A stretch of DNA of 64,000 nt from JABAAW01 sp965216605 (GTDB lineage: Bacteria; Pseudomonadota; Alphaproteobacteria; JABAAW01). Location: assembly GCA_965216605.1 (NCBI GenBank), contig CBDCGG010000002.1, positions 558,001-622,000 on the forward strand, in the 5' to 3' direction. Of this stretch, positions 35,470-43,911 are shown one piece after another. A model generated the notes under the pieces. That model saw nothing but the letters and a program-made list of their open reading frames with translations. It ran no database searches and had not been told where the DNA came from. The translations under genes were made by a program, and so were the position numbers. How positions within the stretch are numbered: position 1 is the first letter of the stretch; every line of letters begins with the position of its first letter.

Positions 35470-36419
35470 AAGAAAAAGCACGCAACTTGGGAAGAGGACT
35501 CGCCGCTTTGCTCGGAGACGATTTGCACACTCTCGACAAAGCCGTCGCCCCCAGCGATGCCACCCCTTCTCGGCAAACGATTCCCCTCGACGAAGACCTT
35601 GCCTCCCGCCGTCTGAGAATGCTGCCAATCGGCGACCTGATGCCGAATCCTAACCAGCCGCGCAAAACCTTCAACGAGCAAGCCCTAGAAGAACTGAGCT
35701 TATCGATCAAGAAGAACGGCATCCTACAACCCTTGATCGTGTCGCTCGCGCATCCTGAAGATAGACAAGGCGAGACGCAGAACAATCGTTTTATCATCGT
35801 CGCGGGAGAACGGCGTTGGCGAGCAGCGCAGCGCGCAGGCTTGCACGAAGTGCCTGCGTTGGTAAAAGAGTTCGATCTCAGACAACGCTCCGAAGTGGCG
35901 ATCGTCGAAAATATCCAACGCGAAGACCTCTCGCCGCTCGAACTAGCAGAAGCTTACAAAGACCTCATCGAACGATTCGACTACCGACAAGAGGACTTGG
36001 CACAAACCCTAGGAAAAAACCGTAGCACCATCACAAACTCTATCCGCTTGCTATCCTTACCTCAAAGCGTCAAAGAAAAACTGCAGAAAGGCATCCTCTC
36101 CGAAGGACACGTAAGGCTGCTCGTAGGGCTTGACGACGCGGAAAAGATGGCGGAAAACTTCGTCAAACGAAGTGTCACGGTTCGTGAAGCAGAAAAAATG
36201 GTACAAAATATCAAAAAAACAGAAAAAATAACCGAAAAAAGCCAGAAAACAGAAAAAAATCCCAACATCATCGCTCTAGAGCAAGAAATCGAAGAACTAT
36301 TAGGGCTAAAAACGCACGTCGAACACGGAAAGATGACCTCTGAGGCAGGAAAAATCGCTATTTTTTACGACAACGCCACACAATTAGAGCCTTTCTTAAA
36401 TAAAATTCGGCGGGTGTAG
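35466..36419 (+). CDS. parB: Chromosome partitioning CTPase ParB
   Basis: 317 residues from ATG 35466. NLGRGLAALLGDD, the N-terminal CTP-binding PNPNQPRKTF and IIVAGERRWRAAQRAGL, helix-turn-helix YRQEDLAQTLGKNRSTITNSIRLL, and KGILSEGHVRLLVGL. A low-complexity lysine-rich linker (KKTEKITEKSQKTEKNP, with near 12-bp DNA repeats) precedes the C-terminal dimerisation domain. It binds the parS in rsmG. Confidence 0.97.
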   Translation: MKEKARNLGRGLAALLGDDLHTLDKAVAPSDATPSRQTIPLDEDLASRRLRMLPIGDLMPNPNQPRKTFNEQALEELSLSIKKNGILQPLIVSLAHPEDRQGETQNNRFIIVAGERRWRAAQRAGLHEVPALVKEFDLRQRSEVAIVENIQREDLSPLELAEAYKDLIERFDYRQEDLAQTLGKNRSTITNSIRLLSLPQSVKEKLQKGILSEGHVRLLVGLDDAEKMAENFVKRSVTVREAEKMVQNIKKTEKITEKSQKTEKNPNIIALEQEIEELLGLKTHVEHGKMTSEAGKIAIFYDNATQLEPFLNKIRRV

Positions 36420-36496
36420 AATCCTCGTTTATCTTCTCCTTTCTTTTTCTGTCTTTTCTTTTTCTGCAAAAAAACTACGATAGAAGTTATTTTCTT

Positions 36497-36512
36497 ATAC
36501 ATACGTATGTAT
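36497..36512. promoter_or_regulatory. 16-bp perfect palindrome in the parB/coaE spacer
   Basis: ATACATACGTATGTAT lies in the 210-bp convergent spacer after parB. The spacer is otherwise T-rich on the + strand (36430-36465). It is too short and AT-rich for a strong terminator stem; a protein-binding palindrome is possible. Confidence 0.4.
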
Positions 36513-36629
36513 TCTAACTTGTCAAAAGCCAAAGCCCATCTTTGGGTTGCTCTCTGGCTTGTCCAAGAACTTACCCAAGGGCTTGCCCATGACAAAAAAA
36601 TCCTACTCCAATTTTAGCTCAACCTTAAA

Positions 36630-37424
36630 CTAGGCATCGCTCTTTTTTTGCGAACAAAAACAAGAGGCGAGAGATTCGTGAAAGCAAGACGATTCGTTTC
36701 TAAAAAATCCGCCACAGCAAATATGCCCATAGAAGGCATGAGGATCTGAAGAAACAAAAAAAGAAGATTCATATTTTTCTTGCCGCTTGACGAAACGACT
36801 ACCTGCTCTTCTTTGTCTTTTTCCGTTTTTTGTTTTGTTGCGGCAACGATACAAGGCTCTGACGATGCTGCGTCCTCCGCCAGCTTTTCCGAGCCCCGAA
36901 AAGACGAGGACATCGGCAAGGGTTCTTTTTTTGATATCGGGCATCTGTCGTTGCGTGATGCTTTGCCAGTGCTGCTCGTTCATCGCGAGACGTTGGAAAG
37001 CGCGTCTTTTCCGTAAGAAAAACGGCGCAAAAGTCATTACGATTGCAGAAAAGGCTTCGCGCGAAGAACTTTCGAACAATAGCGGTATCTCACAAAAAAG
37101 CAGACGCACGCCTTGTCTGCGATATTGTTGTAGGACGCGTTGTCTGTAAAAAACAACACGAGGATGAACGATCTTCTCCAACGCCTGTAAATCGTTGCTG
37201 TTTCTATAGACTTGCGCTGCCAGTTTCTGGCGAGAAATCTCACCTTTGTCGTCCCTTACATTCGGGAAGCGTTTGAGGAGGATTGCTTTTGTTTTCGTAT
37301 CCGAAACAAAAATATCTCGGACGAAGGCATCCGCGCTGCAAACGCGCACGCGAAGACGGATAAGAACCGTCAGCGCAAAAGACTTGCCGGAAGCGATCGA
37401 TCCTGTAAGCGCAACAATACGCAT
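36630..37424 (-). CDS. coaE: Dephospho-CoA kinase with an extended C-terminal tail
   Basis: 264 residues from ATG 37424, eight bases after aroE. P-loop LTGSIASGKS (8-15), the CoA-binding LEKIVHPRV and LLFCEIPLLFES segment, and RLAMNEQHWQSITQRQMP match CoaE, the last step of coenzyme A synthesis. The domain should end near residue 205 (ADVLVFSGLGKAGGGRSIVR). About 60 further residues, rich in Cys, Phe and Ser, have no counterpart in the family, and dnaQ, which often follows, is absent. The tail may come from loss of the original stop. Confidence 0.88.
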   Translation of the reverse strand: MRIVALTGSIASGKSFALTVLIRLRVRVCSADAFVRDIFVSDTKTKAILLKRFPNVRDDKGEISRQKLAAQVYRNSNDLQALEKIVHPRVVFYRQRVLQQYRRQGVRLLFCEIPLLFESSSREAFSAIVMTFAPFFLRKRRAFQRLAMNEQHWQSITQRQMPDIKKRTLADVLVFSGLGKAGGGRSIVRALYRCRNKTKNGKRQRRAGSRFVKRQEKYESSFFVSSDPHAFYGHICCGGFFRNESSCFHESLASCFCSQKKSDA

Positions 37425-37432
37425 GGCACTTG

Positions 37433-38371
37433 TCAGCCTTGTTCGAGCTTCAAAGCCGTTGTGCGAAGCAAGTCGTCGGAAATATCGGGAGCGATGCCAA
37501 ACCACCTCTCAAACGAGATCGCCGCTTGACAAACCAGCATGCCGATGCCTCCCAGCGTCTGCATATTGGCTTTTTGTGCAGACTCCAAAAACGCCGTCCG
37601 CATCGGGTTGTAGACTAAATCGTAGGCGAGTTTATCGGAAAAGCTTTCCTCCACGACGGTGGCGAAATCTGGAAAGTAGTTGTCGTTCAAAACGATTCCT
37701 TTCATACCTTGCGCGCTAGCATTGATGAAAAGATTACTTGTGGCAACGAAATCTTTTCTTTCGTCCCACGTCGTCGCTGCTTGTAACGCCATGTGTTTTT
37801 TGGAAGCATGCACGCTTTGGTGTTCTTTTTGACGTTCTTGCGAGAATTCTTTTGTCAATAACCGAACGAGATTTTCGGCTTTGTCTCGTGTTCTGTTGAT
37901 GATCAAAACTTCTTTTGTTCCTAATTCCTTAAGGGCGACAAGGACAGCCTGAGCTGCTCCTCCTGCTCCCCATAGGCACACTTTGGCGGTGGAGTAGTGC
38001 GCCGCACGCTTGCGTAGATCTTGGGCGAATCCTTGCGCGTCGGTGTTGTCGCCTGTCATGCTCGATCCTTGAAACAAGACGCTGTTGACGGCTCCTACTC
38101 GCCGTGCCTCAAAGGTCAGCTTGTCGCATGCTTTGAACGCTTCAAGCTTGTGCGGCACGGTAATGTTAGCACCTACTGCTCCCGTCGCAGCGAGCGTTCT
38201 CAGTGTCTGTGCCACTTGTCCTTTGGCGACGGGCAGTGCTAAATAGACCGCATCGATGTCGTGCTCTTTGTACCAACGATTGTGAATCAGCGGCGAGAGC
38301 GAATGACGAACAGGACCGCCGAGCAAAGCACAAAAACGTGTGCTCGCAGAAATACGACTTGTGGAAATCAT
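37433..38371 (-). CDS. aroE: Shikimate dehydrogenase
   Basis: 312 residues. LLGGPVRHSLSPLIHNRWY (shikimate-binding Ser pair), GANITVPHKLEAF with the catalytic Lys, GDNTDAQGF, the NADP motif LWGAGGAAQAVLVAL and INRTRDKAENL, and YDLVYNPMRTAFL. About 35 residues longer than usual owing to an insertion near 190-220 (TKEFSQERQKEHQSV). Coupled to maf by an ATGA overlap. Confidence 0.95.
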   Translation of the reverse strand: MISTSRISASTRFCALLGGPVRHSLSPLIHNRWYKEHDIDAVYLALPVAKGQVAQTLRTLAATGAVGANITVPHKLEAFKACDKLTFEARRVGAVNSVLFQGSSMTGDNTDAQGFAQDLRKRAAHYSTAKVCLWGAGGAAQAVLVALKELGTKEVLIINRTRDKAENLVRLLTKEFSQERQKEHQSVHASKKHMALQAATTWDERKDFVATSNLFINASAQGMKGIVLNDNYFPDFATVVEESFSDKLAYDLVYNPMRTAFLESAQKANMQTLGGIGMLVCQAAISFERWFGIAPDISDDLLRTTALKLEQG

Positions 38372-39060
38372 GGTGCAAGAAGGGGTTGTTGCAAGTTCTG
38401 CTCCCTAAGAAAGCCCAAGAGTTGCAATAGAGGCAAGCCTTGCACGACATAGGGATCTGCCTCAAGCCTTGCGAAAAGGAGAGCACCTTCTTCCTCGATT
38501 CGGTAACCCCCGACTGAAGAAAGCAGCTGCTCACCGAATCGTTCAAGATAAGTGTTGAGAAAGGCGTCGCTGAAGTCGCGCAAGAAAATGCGAGCAGTGG
38601 CGCAGTGACTCCACAGCAACGCTCCGCGAAAAACAACGGCAGCGGCAGAGAACAGACGATGCTCTTGAGCACGAAAAGCCACAAGGTTTCGACGCAATTC
38701 TTCAAGCGTCGACGATTTGCTGTAAAGGACAGAATCGCAAACGAGTATTTGATCGCAACCTATGACATACGGTTTGCAGCTTTCACCCTCTTTCTGCAGC
38801 ACTTCGACTTGCTGTCCCTCCACCTTGCGTGCTTTCAACTCTGCAAGCGTGCGTGCGGCAGATTCAAAGCCTTGAGTAATTTTTTGGGGAAGAGAGCCAG
38901 AGACATCATCTTTCATTTCTTGGCGAAACGCTTCGAGAAAGGATTCTTCGTCCAAGTCTGCAGGCACGACAGAAAAGCGTAAGCCGCAACGCTTGAGCAG
39001 CCCCGCACGCGCGACGCTACGAGAAGCTAAAATCAGTTCAGGATCGGTGTTTTCTAGCAT
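38368..39060 (-). CDS. maf: Maf-like nucleotide pyrophosphatase
   Basis: 230 residues from ATG 39060. LILASRSVARAGLLKRCGL (Maf N-terminal signature), the acidic motif VIGCDQILVCD and SSVGGYRIEEEGALLF are present. Maf proteins hydrolyse modified or non-canonical nucleoside triphosphates. Its start overlaps the end of ppsR by 23 bp. The long open frame allows a start at 39123, which would lie deep in ppsR and is unlikely. Confidence 0.88.
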   Translation of the reverse strand: MLENTDPELILASRSVARAGLLKRCGLRFSVVPADLDEESFLEAFRQEMKDDVSGSLPQKITQGFESAARTLAELKARKVEGQQVEVLQKEGESCKPYVIGCDQILVCDSVLYSKSSTLEELRRNLVAFRAQEHRLFSAAAVVFRGALLWSHCATARIFLRDFSDAFLNTYLERFGEQLLSSVGGYRIEEEGALLFARLEADPYVVQGLPLLQLLGFLREQNLQQPLLAP

Positions 39061-39877
39061 GCTTTTCTTCCATGTCGCGTGCGATCGACGAGGCTGTTTC
39101 TTCAATAGAACGGTGCGTGACATCGATCATCCTTGTCACCCCCAAAGACTGGAAGAATTGTCGCGCTGCCGTAATTTCTTCGTGCACGCGTTCGGGATCG
39201 ACATAAATGTCGGAATCTTTGCCGCCAATCGCCAGCAAACGAGTTCGGCGCAAGGCCAACAAGTGATCGCAGGAACAGGTGAGTCCGAAAACAGCGGGCT
39301 TGTCATCCTTGAAAGCAATTTTTCGCAGCTCCTGAGGCGGAGGAACTCCCAAAACGAAAGGCACATTCGCCGCACGCAAACCCCGATTGGCAAGTTGAAA
39401 ACAGGTCGGCGTTTTAGAGGTGCGTGAAACGCCCAAAAGCAAAACATCAGCTTGCTCCAACGTCTCCAACCCGTTGCCGTCGTCGTGCGCGATCGTAAAA
39501 TGAAGTGCCTCGATACGACGAAAATAGTTGTCGTCCATCGTATGCTGTGCGCCGGAGCGCTCCAAAGGAGGTGATTCAAAAAATTGACTGAAGGCTCTCA
39601 AAGGACCTTCAAGAACAGAGAAACAAGGAAGAGTTTGCTCTTCACAAAAACCTTGCAAACGCTCGGCAAGCGACGGGCTAGCTAAGGAAAAAACAACAAG
39701 GCCTGGTTTTTTTGCCAGTAGCGGTAGCACTTTTGCCATACGCGCCTCGTTATGAATAAGCGGATGAAGATGCTCCCTCGTCGAGACAGAAGGAAAAAGC
39801 GCAAGGCAAGCGCGAGAAAGACTTTGGACAGTCTCTCCTGTAGAATCGGAAATGAGGTGCAAGCAAAACGATGCCAT
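39038..39877 (-). CDS. ppsR: Pyruvate, phosphate dikinase regulatory protein (DUF299 kinase/pyrophosphorylase)
   Basis: 279 residues from ATG 39877 (MASFCLHLISDSTGETVQS). The ADP-binding loop LLLGVSRTSKTPTCFQLANR and VPFVLGVPPPQEL are diagnostic of DUF299, a bifunctional regulator that phosphorylates and dephosphorylates PPDK or PEP synthase. First gene of the minus-strand ppsR-maf-aroE-coaE run on one side of the candidate origin. Confidence 0.92.
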   Translation of the reverse strand: MASFCLHLISDSTGETVQSLSRACLALFPSVSTREHLHPLIHNEARMAKVLPLLAKKPGLVVFSLASPSLAERLQGFCEEQTLPCFSVLEGPLRAFSQFFESPPLERSGAQHTMDDNYFRRIEALHFTIAHDDGNGLETLEQADVLLLGVSRTSKTPTCFQLANRGLRAANVPFVLGVPPPQELRKIAFKDDKPAVFGLTCSCDHLLALRRTRLLAIGGKDSDIYVDPERVHEEITAARQFFQSLGVTRMIDVTHRSIEETASSIARDMEEKHARKHRS

Positions 39878-40126
39878 ATTAAGTGGAATTCCGTAAAAAT
39901 GAACAAGTGAAGCAAAACTTTCTAACAACAAAGGGAAAACTGCAAAACAAAAGGAACGAAAAAAAATCTTCCCTTCCCCTCCCTTAACCCCACACAGATT
40001 TTCCACAAGGCTAAAAAAAATTCAAGCCTTGAAACAAAAGAGCGGAAAGCTTTTTCCTCACGACTCACAGACTAATAATAATAAATATAAAAAAATTTAA
40101 ATTCTTTTAAGTATATTAAAGAGATT
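39878..40126. other. oriC: Candidate chromosomal replication origin (oriC)
   Basis: 249-bp AT-rich spacer between divergent ppsR and hemE, the neighbourhood that holds oriC in many alphaproteobacteria. It contains a DnaA-box-like TTTTCCACA (39999-40007), one mismatch from TTATCCACA, and a very AT-rich stretch at about 40072-40122 (TAATAATAATAAATATAAAA and onward) that could unwind. Several TTAA tetramers occur (near 40097, 40107, 40116), but none show the CtrA spacing TTAA-N7-TTAA. Nearby parAB/parS fits. Only one good DnaA box is seen, so the call rests mainly on context. Confidence 0.6.
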
Positions 40127-41161
40127 GTGAAAGATTTTCTACAACGACCTTTGTTGCAAACATTAGCGAAAGAAATTGTTGCTTCTCCACCTGTGTGGAT
40201 GATGCGACAAGCAGGGCGTTATTTGCCTGAATATCGTTTGTTGCGTAAAAATTCGCCTGATTTTCTTTCTTTCTGCCTTAACCCTTCTTTGACAGTCGAA
40301 GCGGCGTTGCAACCAATGCGTCGATTTGCGTTTGACGCGGCGATCGTCTTTTCCGATATTTTGCTCGTTCCTTATGCGATGGGTTTGTCGGTCGTATTTG
40401 ACGAAACACAGGGGCCTATTTTGTCGTCGATAGACAGAAAGTTTCGTTTTCCGAGAGAAGAAGATGTTCTGGAAAAATTGCAAGTCGTAGGAGAATCGGT
40501 GTCGATCTTGCGTGAAAAATTGGAGGAGGAATCTTTATCTCGCGCTGCCGTGATTGGTTTTTGTGGTGCACCTTGGACCTTGGCGGCTTATATGGTGGAG
40601 GGGAAGGGTAGCAGAGATTTTTTCAAGTTGCGGCGTTTGGCTTTGGAAGAGAGGAGTTTTTTCCAAGATTTAATTGCTTACCTGACATCACTCTTGTCTA
40701 AATTCTTGGGGCTACAGGTTCGAGCTGGCGCGGAGATGGTACAAATTTTTGACACCTGGGCAGGGCTTGCCGATGTCGAGCAATTTCATGAATGGATTAT
40801 TACTCCGACAAAGGCGATCGTCGAAAACTTGCAAGAAACCTTCGTTATGGGATTTGCGAAACAAGCGGGCAACAGGCTTTTAGCTTATGCGCTTGAGACG
40901 GGTTTGGACGGCGTTTCGTTAGATTCAGGATACGATCTTTCGCTTGCAAACAAAATTTTACCGCGCGATCTTGTCTTACAAGGTAACCTTGATCCCGTTC
41001 GCTTGTTGGTCGGAGGAAAAGGCATGGAAGCCCAAGCGAGAAATATCTGCGAACAATGTCGGCACCGTCCTTTTGTTTTCAACTTAGGACACGGTATTTT
41101 GAAACAAACGCCTCCTGAGCATGTAGAACAGCTTGTCAAGACGGTCAGAGGGTTTCGATGA
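40127..41161 (+). CDS. hemE: Uroporphyrinogen decarboxylase
   Basis: 344 residues, GTG start at 40127. PPVWMMRQAGRYLPEYRLLR (active-site Arg pair), FDAAIVFSDILLVPYAMG, GFCGAPWTLAAYMVEGKGS and MVQIFDTWAGL are all family signatures. It converts uroporphyrinogen III to coproporphyrinogen III. Followed by hemH with an ATGA overlap. Confidence 0.97.
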   Translation: MKDFLQRPLLQTLAKEIVASPPVWMMRQAGRYLPEYRLLRKNSPDFLSFCLNPSLTVEAALQPMRRFAFDAAIVFSDILLVPYAMGLSVVFDETQGPILSSIDRKFRFPREEDVLEKLQVVGESVSILREKLEEESLSRAAVIGFCGAPWTLAAYMVEGKGSRDFFKLRRLALEERSFFQDLIAYLTSLLSKFLGLQVRAGAEMVQIFDTWAGLADVEQFHEWIITPTKAIVENLQETFVMGFAKQAGNRLLAYALETGLDGVSLDSGYDLSLANKILPRDLVLQGNLDPVRLLVGGKGMEAQARNICEQCRHRPFVFNLGHGILKQTPPEHVEQLVKTVRGFR

Positions 41162-42246
41162 AGAATACTGTAAAAAACAAAAACAAAGAAAAAGCCGCGG
41201 AAAAAGTCGCCGTAGTGCTTTTCAACCTAGGAGCACCGAACAACCTCTCTTCGGTAAGACCGTTCCTTCGTCATTTATTTCTTGATCCTGCGATCATTCG
41301 CCTGCCATGGGTTTTTCGCTTCCCGCTTGCTCTTTTCATTTCGGCCTTGCGTAACAAAAAGGCAACGCCGATTTACCAAGCTCTTGGAGGCTCTTCACCG
41401 CTTTTGTTCAATACAGAACAACAAGCGCGCGCGCTGGAAGAAAAGCTGAACAAGACACGAAAAGAGCATGTTCGCACTTTCGTCGCCATGCGTTACTGGC
41501 ATCCGATGAGCAAGGAGGTCGTGGAGAAGGTGCGTCGATGGGAGCCAGATCGTGTGTTGCTTGCTCCCTTGTATCCGCAGTTTTCTAGCTCGACGACCGC
41601 CTCGTCGCTCAAGCAATGGTATAGGTTTGCTGCGAAGAAAATTTTCTGCGAAACAAGAGTGTTGTGCTGTTATCCGACCGAGGCGGGTTTTGTCCGAGGC
41701 ATCTGCCGTGCGATGGAGGAACATTTAAAGCGACAAAAGACTTTCAAAGAATTAAAACCCTTGCGAATCCTCTTCTCTGCGCACGGCATTCCGCAGAAAT
41801 TTATCGAGCAAGGCGATCCATATCAGTATCATATTGAACAGACGGTAGCGGCGGTCGTGAGCAAACTCGCCTTGCCAAAGTCGAGCGATTGGCGGCTGTG
41901 TTATCAGAGTCGTGTCGGACCTATGCGGTGGTTACAGCCATACACCGAAGCTGAGATTCGTCGGGCGGGAGCAGAACAACGTCCGATCCTCGTTGTGCCC
42001 GTGGCTTTTGTCTCGGAACATTCAGAGACGCTCTATGAGTTGGATCGAGAGTATTTCGACGTTGCCATCGAAAGCGGCGTGCCTGTCTACTTGCGCGCTT
42101 CTACGGTCGGGATCGACGATGACTTCATCGGAGGCTTAGCGCAAGCGATCAACCAACGACTCGACGATAGAAAACAAACTGTTGCGGGTTTGAATGGAAA
42201 ACGCTTTTGTCCGAAAAAATTCACGGATTGTCCCTGCGTTGGATAA
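41158..42246 (+). CDS. hemH: Ferrochelatase
   Basis: 362 residues. VVLFNLGAPNNLSSVRPFL, YPQFSSSTTASS, FSAHGIPQKFIEQGDPY with the catalytic His, CYQSRVGPMRWLQP and VPVAFVSEHSETLYELD. The C terminus ends RFCPKKFTDCPCVG; cysteine-rich ends like this carry a [2Fe-2S] cluster in some alphaproteobacterial ferrochelatases, which is a possibility here. It inserts iron into protoporphyrin IX at the inner membrane. Confidence 0.96.
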   Translation: MKNTVKNKNKEKAAEKVAVVLFNLGAPNNLSSVRPFLRHLFLDPAIIRLPWVFRFPLALFISALRNKKATPIYQALGGSSPLLFNTEQQARALEEKLNKTRKEHVRTFVAMRYWHPMSKEVVEKVRRWEPDRVLLAPLYPQFSSSTTASSLKQWYRFAAKKIFCETRVLCCYPTEAGFVRGICRAMEEHLKRQKTFKELKPLRILFSAHGIPQKFIEQGDPYQYHIEQTVAAVVSKLALPKSSDWRLCYQSRVGPMRWLQPYTEAEIRRAGAEQRPILVVPVAFVSEHSETLYELDREYFDVAIESGVPVYLRASTVGIDDDFIGGLAQAINQRLDDRKQTVAGLNGKRFCPKKFTDCPCVG

Positions 42247-42257
42247 GGAAGAGAATT

Positions 42258-42677
42258 ATGACAGATAAAATTTTGTTGCTTTTGCACATGGCTGGCTTTG
42301 TCAGCTGGCTGGCAGGTCTGCTGTACCTACCGCGCCTGTTCGTCTACCATGTGGGAGCGGGAAAAGAATCGGCAGCGATGTTGGAGGTGATGGAACATCG
42401 TCTGCTGAAAATCATCATGACGCCGGCGATGATGGCTACATGGTTCGCAGGCTTGTGGCTCGCAAGCCATGCGGGCGTGTGGCTACAAGGATGGTTTTGG
42501 GCAAAACTTCTGTGTCTTGTAATTTTGAGCGCGTTTCATTTATTTTTGGCACGCTGTCGCAAGGATTTCACCAAAGGAACGAATCGTTTTTCGGCGCGTT
42601 TTTTTCGTGTTGCGAACGAGATACCGACGCTACTTTTGTTGGTGATTTTGTTTCTTGCGATCTTCAAACCCTTTTGA
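42258..42677 (+). CDS. hemJ: Protoporphyrinogen oxidase HemJ (UPF0093)
   Basis: 139 residues from ATG 42258, preceded by AAGGAAGAGAATT. Four membrane helices, the conserved His and Arg in LLHMAGFVSWLAGLLYLPRL, and the family end NEIPTLLLLVILFLAIFKPF. It acts just before ferrochelatase, completing a hemE-hemH-hemJ operon. Overlaps the MFS gene tail-to-tail by 14 bp. Confidence 0.92.
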   Translation: MTDKILLLLHMAGFVSWLAGLLYLPRLFVYHVGAGKESAAMLEVMEHRLLKIIMTPAMMATWFAGLWLASHAGVWLQGWFWAKLLCLVILSAFHLFLARCRKDFTKGTNRFSARFFRVANEIPTLLLLVILFLAIFKPF

Positions 42678-43896
42678 CAAGTCTTGAGGGTTTGTTGTCA
42701 AGGAAGGCAGAATTGCTGATAAAATTTCTTGCAAGCGTTCTGACGATGACAACGAGAAGGATGAGAGCTACTGCGAGGATGGAATAGAGAATTTTTCCTC
42801 CCGCAACGGCGGCGACGAGCGCGAAGCCGAAGGGAGCAATAGTGCGCGCAAGGCTTGTGAGAGCTTGTAGGATTCCGAAGATTTCGCCTTGTCGTTTTGT
42901 TTTTTGGCTGATCAAACTCTGCATGGCAGGGTTGTGGCAGCTGATGCCGACGGCGATCAAGCTGAGGGCAACGAGCAACAGCGCGAGGTTTGCGGCGTAT
43001 GCGAGGAAGGCAAGTCCGCAAGCAAGGCAGGCGATCCCTAAGAAGATGACGCTCACCTCCCCCTGCCATCGCGCGAGCCTGCCTACCAGCCCTCCTTGTA
43101 CGATGATCACGACCACCGAGGCGTAGGTCAGCAGTAGTGCTACCTTTCTGGGTCCGAAGGCGAATATCTCCTCTACCCAAACGGCAAAGGTTCCCTCGAA
43201 GCCGTAGAACGAGAGCGAGACAAAGAAATAGACGAGTGCTATCCCAACGATCGTCTTTGTTTGAAAAAGGACAAGAAAATCAAACCATCCTCTTTTGCTT
43301 TGTTGTCCGCTGTCTTGAGTATTTCCTTGAGTATTTTTTTGAGCGTTATTTTGTGCGGAGAGGGTTGTTGCTAGGGCGATGGCAGCTAGAACGACAAAGC
43401 ATGCGACAAGGACAGGTGTTTTTTCGGGGGTAAGGGTTCCTCCCAGTAGCCATGCGCTGAGAATATGTCCGACGGCGAATCCTGTTCCGAATGCTGCGCC
43501 CAGCATTCCCAAGCCTCGCGTGCGCTCTCTGTTGTCGGTCGTTTGCGCGACCAGCGTTTGGCATGCGATCAGCCATCCTGCGCCGAGCCCTGCCAAGATG
43601 CGCGCACCATACAGGACGGGCAGAGAAGGTGCTATAAAAAGGACGATGTAGGAGAGCAGCGTCACGAGCGCGCTTGCCAAAAGAACCCTTTTCACTCCCC
43701 ACCTGTCGCACGCGCGTCCCCAGAGGGGGGCGGAGAGGAAGGAGGCGGCGGAGAAAGCAGAGAAAATGCCTCCTACACCCGCGTAAGAACCCCCGAAGGC
43801 GAGAATTTGGAACGGCAAGAAAGGGATAATCAGTGCCAGCGCGAGCACATACAGAAAGGTGGCAAGGCAGGCAAGCAGAAGGGGTTTGTTGTTCAT
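42664..43896 (-). CDS. MFS drug/multidrug efflux transporter
   Basis: 410 residues with 12 hydrophobic segments. The loop 2-3 motif LWGRACDRWGVKRVLLAS and the helix 5 motif GAAFGTGFAVGHILSAWL point to the DHA1/TetA-like antiporter group. The central loop (about 180-205) is Gln/Asn-rich with a repeated NTQGNTQDS-type sequence. Substrate unknown. Confidence 0.85.
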   Translation of the reverse strand: MNNKPLLLACLATFLYVLALALIIPFLPFQILAFGGSYAGVGGIFSAFSAASFLSAPLWGRACDRWGVKRVLLASALVTLLSYIVLFIAPSLPVLYGARILAGLGAGWLIACQTLVAQTTDNRERTRGLGMLGAAFGTGFAVGHILSAWLLGGTLTPEKTPVLVACFVVLAAIALATTLSAQNNAQKNTQGNTQDSGQQSKRGWFDFLVLFQTKTIVGIALVYFFVSLSFYGFEGTFAVWVEEIFAFGPRKVALLLTYASVVVIIVQGGLVGRLARWQGEVSVIFLGIACLACGLAFLAYAANLALLLVALSLIAVGISCHNPAMQSLISQKTKRQGEIFGILQALTSLARTIAPFGFALVAAVAGGKILYSILAVALILLVVIVRTLARNFISNSAFLDNKPSRLVKRV

Positions 43897-43911
43897 GCAG
43901 CGTTATATTCC

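Noticed and set aside
39878..40126. CtrA-binding sites in the origin region
   Set aside because: TTAA pairs are separated by 6 and 5 bp, not 7, so none matches TTAA-N7-TTAA.
40194..40202. Second DnaA box TGTGGATGA inside hemE
   Set aside because: It is dictated by the conserved hemE codons for VWMMRQAG and is probably coincidental.
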